This document shows positions 7,886 to 11,451 of a DNA stretch of 11,451 nucleotides, piece after piece; positions within the stretch are counted from its first letter, which is position 1, and each line of letters begins with the position of its first letter. Origin of the DNA: Candidatus Delongbacteria bacterium (GTDB lineage Bacteria > Delongbacteria > UBA4055). A program made the translations under genes and the position numbers. The notes beneath the pieces are model-generated. The model did not search any database. It was not told the origin of the DNA and worked only from the letters and a program-made list of their open reading frames with translations. The stretch lies in the NCBI GenBank assembly GCA_016938535.1, contig JAFGUL010000234.1, positions 1-11,451 of the forward strand, in the 5' to 3' direction.

Positions 7886-10822
7886 ATGAAGAGCCTTTCA
7901 GATGAGAGATTCATACTTATAGCGGACATCGGAAGCACGACTACAAAGGGTCTTCTTCTTGAATTAAAAGAAGGTAAATATTATTTTAAAGCGATCTCGA
8001 ACGCGCCGACAACTGTTGAACGGCCGTACGAGGATGTGAATATCGGACTGAATAACGCGGTCAAGTTACTTGAAGAAAAATCGGGAATGTCATTAACCGG
8101 ACCGGCCGGCGAGATAACAGTCCCCTTTCTGGCGACAAGTTCGGCAGGCGGCGGGCTCCAGATGCTCGTTTTAGGGCTGACTAAGGCTGAAACGGGAAAG
8201 GCCGCCGAAGCGACGGCGTACGGCGCCGGAGCGGTGATCACGGGATCGTTCGCAGTGGACGACGGCATGCTGGAGATGGAGAAAATGAGGATGATAAGGG
8301 AGATACATCCCGACATGATCCTGATGGCCGGAGGAATTGACGGCGGAGGCGTATGGGGCACATTGAGGCAGGCCGAACTGCTGGCTCTTGCCGAACCGGG
8401 ATCGAAATTCATGCCGGAGGAGCAGATCCCGCTCGTTTTCTGCGGGAACGTCGAAGCCCGTGAGTTCGTGAAAGATATTCTGGGGGATCATTTTCATATA
8501 CATACGGCGGAAAATATCAGGCCGGACTTCGAACACTTTAATTTCGACCCGGTGAGAGACAAAATACATCAGCTTTTCATGGAAAACGTTATGGAGAACG
8601 CACCGGGCTACAAGAAGGTGAAGAAAGCGGTGGCCGGGGACATTCTCCCCACGCCCGCCGGGGTGGAGCTGATCCTGAAGGCTTATCATGAATCTCACAG
8701 GGAGAATATGCTTCTTGTTGACATGGGCGGCGCGACGACCGATATTTTTTCCTGCGTAAATTCGAATATCAGCAGGACAGTGTCGGCGAACATAGGCATG
8801 AGCTACTCTCTCTCGAATGTGCTCAAGGAAGCAGGATCGGAAAAAATATCGGCGAACCTCTGCGGTCTGCTTGGCGAGAATGACATAAGGAACTATATCT
8901 CGAACAAAACTTTAAATCCGGAATATATCCCGCAGACCGCAGGTGAAAGATTCATTGAACTTTCCTGCGCCGCCGAGGGTATCCGGATTGCCTGGGATCA
9001 GCATATCGGAATGAACTATCAGGTTTCTAAAATGGGAAGTCTGGACAAAAGAAGAAAAGCTCTTGCAGAGCATGAACTGTGCCCGTTCGAGGAAGTCTTC
9101 AATCTGTCTGCCGATAAGGAGATACTGTTCCAGCTTTCGCACATAAACAGGATAATAGGAGCGGGGGGGGTGATCTCATCCTCCGAAAATGCAGAAGATA
9201 TTATTTTTATGCTTAACGAGGGATTTTCCCCTGTCGGGATCACAGAAATATATGTTGATAAGCATTTCAAATCTCCGCAGACGGGGAGGCTGTCCCTGAT
9301 CGACCCTGAAAAAGCCGCCGAAGTATTCGAAAGGGAATCGCTCAAAAGGATATGCACGGTATTTTCGCTTGCGGGGAAGAGCAAAGAGCCTGTGGAAGTT
9401 CTCTCGATAACCGACCTGTACGATAACTCATCCGTGAAAATGAGATCGGGAGAGGTGTTTTTCATGAAAAAAGGAGGACATTTCAGGTTCGAGGCAATGA
9501 ACGGATTTGTCTTCGGCACGAACGGTACTGTAATGGAAGCGGACCTTCAGTCCCCGATCTTACTGGACTGCAGGCCCAGAAACGGTTCAAAGGACAGCTC
9601 GGTCATGTTCAAAGCTCTGTACGGCGGAGTAAAAGAAATTAAGACGGGTTCGGGGGCTCTTAAAGGCAGAAATGAGATATTCAGGGGAGAATTTGAGATA
9701 TCAAGGTCGCTTCCCTACAAAGGCGAGATACTTGTTCAGAAAGGCGAAAGGATAAATATCGACTCTGTGATCGGAAAGAATCTTTTTAATCCGCCAAAAA
9801 TATACATGGTCAATATCAGGATGCAGGCAGGGAACTCCAAACTTACAAAAGAAGAGATCTCAAGCGGTCTTTTGATAAAAAAGGGCGATGTTGTCGAATA
9901 CGGTCAGCCTTTATTCAGCTATAAGAAGAAAGAAAGCGTAATGCCTTCAACTTACAAGTCTATTGTCAGAGGTGAGGTCGTAAAGATAGATGATTTCGGT
10001 ATGATCGTGCTTAAAGAGATACAGGATTACGACGACAGGGAATTTACTTTCAATGCGGCCGAAGAAATGGGGATTAAGCCTAAAGAGCTGAGCAGGTATC
10101 TTAAGTGCTCGGAAGGTGATTTTGTTATAAGAGGGCAGGTGATGGCTCAGACAACAACAGGAAGCTCTATAAAAGACCTTATGAATTCTATTGTCGAATC
10201 AAAGCCGGACTGTCACAGCGGAATGAGCGAAATTGAAGGAAAACACAGCTGCTTAAAAGCTCCGTCCACGGGGAATGTTACGAAAATTGATCATAAGACG
10301 GGTGAGATATCGATTCAGTACAGGTCGAAGCCTTTCATCTTAAATTCTCTTGTTAACGGCGTTGTTACGGAAGTTCATAAGGACATTTCCGCGGATATTA
10401 AGGTGGAAGGATCTTACGCATACTGCATAATCGGCTTTGGCGGGGAGAATTACGGTAAACTGAAATCGGCGTCAGCGGTCACAGGATTAAGCGACAGCTA
10501 TAACGGAATGATAGCCGTATTTACTGACCCTGTGAACAGGTCTATTCTGGAATCGGCGGCAAAATTCAAGCTCAAAGGCGTGATTGCGCCATCAATAAAC
10601 AATAAAGACTGGGTGGATTTTTCAGGCAGGGAGATCGGCGTCGCCATAACAGGAAAGGAAGATATCGGTTTTACTTTCATGCTCACGGAAGGTTTCGGGC
10701 ACAAAGAAATGAACAGCGACTATATTGAATATTTCAAAGAGAACGAGGGACGGATCGCAAGCCTGAACGGACGCACAAGGATAAGGGCGGGAGTTATCAG
10801 ACCCAGGATAATAATTTCATGA
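7886..10822 (+). CDS. MutL/GlmL-family ASKHA ATPase fused to a large uncharacterised C-terminal region
   Basis: 978 residues, with GGAGG before the ATG. The N-terminal half (about 8-470) has the MutL/GlmL plan: phosphate-1 loop DIGSTTTK (14-21), a glycine-rich MAGGIDGGGVWGT stretch near 150, phosphate-2 loop DMGGATTD (279-286) and adenosine motif IIGAGGVI (423-430). GlmL and relatives accompany adenosylcobalamin-dependent aminomutases and are thought to reactivate them; they are usually about 460 residues, so this protein is twice as long. The extra region has segments resembling barrel-sandwich or lipoyl-like modules (LPYKGEILVQKGERI near 609, IKKGDVVEYGQPLF near 663, KAPSTGNVTKID near 790), then GMIAVFTDPVNRSILESAAK near 874 and a basic tail RIRAGVIRPRIII. 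No lipoylation or biotinylation site is certain. No mutase gene is nearby, so the role is open. Base composition falls from GC-rich at the N-terminal half to AT-richer at the C-terminal half, and a run of eight G sits in the adenosine motif. Confidence 0.85.
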   Translation: MKSLSDERFILIADIGSTTTKGLLLELKEGKYYFKAISNAPTTVERPYEDVNIGLNNAVKLLEEKSGMSLTGPAGEITVPFLATSSAGGGLQMLVLGLTKAETGKAAEATAYGAGAVITGSFAVDDGMLEMEKMRMIREIHPDMILMAGGIDGGGVWGTLRQAELLALAEPGSKFMPEEQIPLVFCGNVEAREFVKDILGDHFHIHTAENIRPDFEHFNFDPVRDKIHQLFMENVMENAPGYKKVKKAVAGDILPTPAGVELILKAYHESHRENMLLVDMGGATTDIFSCVNSNISRTVSANIGMSYSLSNVLKEAGSEKISANLCGLLGENDIRNYISNKTLNPEYIPQTAGERFIELSCAAEGIRIAWDQHIGMNYQVSKMGSLDKRRKALAEHELCPFEEVFNLSADKEILFQLSHINRIIGAGGVISSSENAEDIIFMLNEGFSPVGITEIYVDKHFKSPQTGRLSLIDPEKAAEVFERESLKRICTVFSLAGKSKEPVEVLSITDLYDNSSVKMRSGEVFFMKKGGHFRFEAMNGFVFGTNGTVMEADLQSPILLDCRPRNGSKDSSVMFKALYGGVKEIKTGSGALKGRNEIFRGEFEISRSLPYKGEILVQKGERINIDSVIGKNLFNPPKIYMVNIRMQAGNSKLTKEEISSGLLIKKGDVVEYGQPLFSYKKKESVMPSTYKSIVRGEVVKIDDFGMIVLKEIQDYDDREFTFNAAEEMGIKPKELSRYLKCSEGDFVIRGQVMAQTTTGSSIKDLMNSIVESKPDCHSGMSEIEGKHSCLKAPSTGNVTKIDHKTGEISIQYRSKPFILNSLVNGVVTEVHKDISADIKVEGSYAYCIIGFGGENYGKLKSASAVTGLSDSYNGMIAVFTDPVNRSILESAAKFKLKGVIAPSINNKDWVDFSGREIGVAITGKEDIGFTFMLTEGFGHKEMNSDYIEYFKENEGRIASLNGRTRIRAGVIRPRIIIS

Positions 10823-10835
10823 TAAAGGGAGGCTT

Positions 10836-11177
10836 ATGCCGATAGGATTTATACCACCGGGCGGTAATTATCAGCCGCAGAAACCGGATCTCGGAGCGTC
10901 GAGGTCGGACATTGAAGAACTCAAAGATAAATTTGAAAGACTCAAGCTCGTTACTATGGCCGTCTGGACTTTTGTAAAGGACGATAAGGAGATCAACGAG
11001 GACGCTCTGATAGAGAGGGTCAGGGAGATAGACAAGCTCGACGGAACGGCGGACGGTAAGCTCAGACTCGGAGTGAAAAAGTGCGGGAAGTGCGGGAAAA
11101 CATTGAACCCGAAATTCGAGAAATGCTTGTATTGCGGTCATATAACTCCCGTGACCAGCATATTCGAGACATTTTAA
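10836..11177 (+). CDS. Small zinc-ribbon protein, conserved-hypothetical type
   Basis: 113 residues; the ATG follows a GGGAGG ribosome site and lies 13 bases after the stop of the MutL-like gene, so the two form an operon. Residues 1-20 are proline/glycine-rich and probably flexible. Residues about 22-66 are predicted helical and highly charged (DIEELKDKFERLKLVTMAVW), possibly a coiled coil. An acidic EIDKLDGTADGK stretch (64-75) leads into a four-cysteine zinc ribbon, C83-x2-C86-x10-C97-x2-C100. The DG-x-x-DGK-then-ribbon layout recalls small conserved hypothetical proteins of several bacterial phyla, from memory rather than a search. There is no signal peptide or membrane segment, so it is likely cytoplasmic. 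Coexpression suggests a partner or adaptor of the MutL-like ATPase; nucleic-acid binding is an alternative. Its function is unknown. Confidence 0.88.
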   Translation: MPIGFIPPGGNYQPQKPDLGASRSDIEELKDKFERLKLVTMAVWTFVKDDKEINEDALIERVREIDKLDGTADGKLRLGVKKCGKCGKTLNPKFEKCLYCGHITPVTSIFETF

Positions 11178-11390
11178 GAATATTATAAATTTTCTATAGA
11201 ACTGAATTGATCAGGGAACAGGTATTCGGACCTTGGATGCCGAAAATAACATTCCTTGTAAAAAACGAAGGCTAACGGTCATGGAAAAAAGCCCACAAGG
11301 TAAAGAAAACAAGGGATAGGATATTTTTCCAATGTTGTGGGATAGTAGTAATCAGTCACTAAAGAGGGGATAAGCCAAATAGCCAATAAT
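11178..11390. other. Gene-free stretch between convergent genes
   Basis: About 210 bases separate the zinc-ribbon stop from the stop of the minus-strand gene at the right edge. No frame on either strand has more than about 40 codons. The plus strand shows a weak TTCGG/CCGAA hairpin near 11225-11243 and the interleaved repeats described separately. The hexamer GGGATA occurs at 11313, 11339 and 11367. I found no GC-rich hairpin followed by a T-run, so no terminator is called for either gene. Confidence 0.6.
11282..11341 (+). repeat. Two interleaved inverted repeats (possible pseudoknot-forming RNA)
   Basis: TGGAAAAA (11282-11289) is complementary to TTTTTCCA (11324-11331), and CCCACAA (11292-11298) to TTGTGGG (11335-11341). 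The arms alternate A-B-A'-B', so both stems together would form an H-type pseudoknot with stems of 8 and 7 perfect pairs, rather than nested hairpins. It may be a transcript 3' structure, a small RNA or a chance pairing. Confidence 0.35.
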
Positions 11391-11451
11391 TTAAAGTACG
11401 CTTCTAAGATCATCTTTTGTTATGTCACAGTCTCTTAAAATTTGAGATAGA
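11391..11451 (-). CDS. C-terminal fragment of a minus-strand gene, perhaps a HicA/YcfA-type toxin
   Basis: On the minus strand the right edge enters an open frame that gives LSQILRDCDITKDDLRSVL and then TAA (11393-11391); the 5' part of the gene lies beyond the window. The tail resembles the last helix of HicA/YcfA mRNA interferases, which commonly end with a pattern like L-x-x-I-L-x-x-x-x-I-x-x-x-x-L-x-x-L. Only 19 residues are visible, so the assignment is tentative, and a chance open frame cannot be excluded. No hicB-like gene follows it on its 3' side, so an antitoxin partner, if present, would have to lie upstream to the right. Confidence 0.4.
   Translation of the reverse strand, partial: LSQILRDCDITKDDLRSVL

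Noticed and set aside
8171..8698. 175-codon minus-strand frame
   Set aside because: It is a long shadow frame produced by the GC-rich, strongly biased codons of the MutL half; the opposite strand has the conserved ATPase motifs.
9019..9519. 166-codon minus-strand frame
   Set aside because: It is antisense to the MutL-like gene; no ribosome site or recognisable motif was seen.
10797..11141. 114-codon minus-strand frame
   Set aside because: It is opposite the zinc-ribbon gene, which has a strong ribosome site, operon spacing and four spaced cysteines.
11239..11277. Short plus-strand frame reading MPKITFLVKNEG then stop, ferredoxin-like at first sight
   Set aside because: Only 12 codons, no clear ribosome site, and no continuing similarity after the stop; too short to call a remnant.
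11211..11282. Minus-strand frame of about 23 codons starting MTVSLRFLQG
   Set aside because: No ribosome site, no recognisable motif and very short; probably chance.
11313..11372. Three GGGATA hexamers spaced 26 and 28 bases apart
   Set aside because: Too short and the flanking bases differ; not enough to call a repeat array or operator set.

Overview
The window looks like chromosome from an uncultured, AT-leaning bacterium of the Bacteroidetes/FCB type. Three things point that way: large surface proteins made of right-handed beta-helix modules with choice-of-anchor Q-type ends, a two-propeller (Reg_prop/Y_Y_Y) sensor kinase, and short AT-rich spacers. I cannot fix the phylum; a candidate phylum such as Delongbacteria or Cloacimonadota is only a guess. 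The window holds five complete genes and two genes cut by its edges. There are no rRNA or tRNA genes, no CRISPR array and no recognisable insertion sequence.

Left part (1-4184, minus strand): two paralogous secreted beta-helix proteins form one operon. The complete 852-residue protein is transcribed first. Its TGA stop overlaps the ATG of the second gene (ATGA), which runs off the left edge after 543 codons. Each protein carries tandem modules of about 370-390 residues.

Middle (4185-7804): a short divergent intergenic region carries a credible sigma70-type promoter in each direction. On the plus strand follow a membrane sensor histidine kinase with 14 propeller blades and, 13 bases later, its NarL/LuxR-type response regulator. 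The head-to-head layout suggests that this two-component system controls the surface-protein operon, but nothing in the window proves it.

Right part (7886-11177, plus strand): a two-gene unit with its own possible promoter. The first gene encodes a 978-residue protein whose N-terminal half is a MutL/GlmL-type ASKHA ATPase, a family linked to reactivation of adenosylcobalamin-dependent mutases. Its C-terminal half, about 500 residues, is unfamiliar and has several glycine-rich, barrel-sandwich-like segments. The second gene encodes a 113-residue zinc-ribbon protein. No mutase is nearby, so this pair is the best candidate here for an undescribed system.

Right edge (11178-11451): about 210 bases without a gene hold two interleaved inverted repeats that could fold as a pseudoknot. 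They are followed by the last 19 codons of a minus-strand gene whose tail resembles HicA/YcfA toxins.
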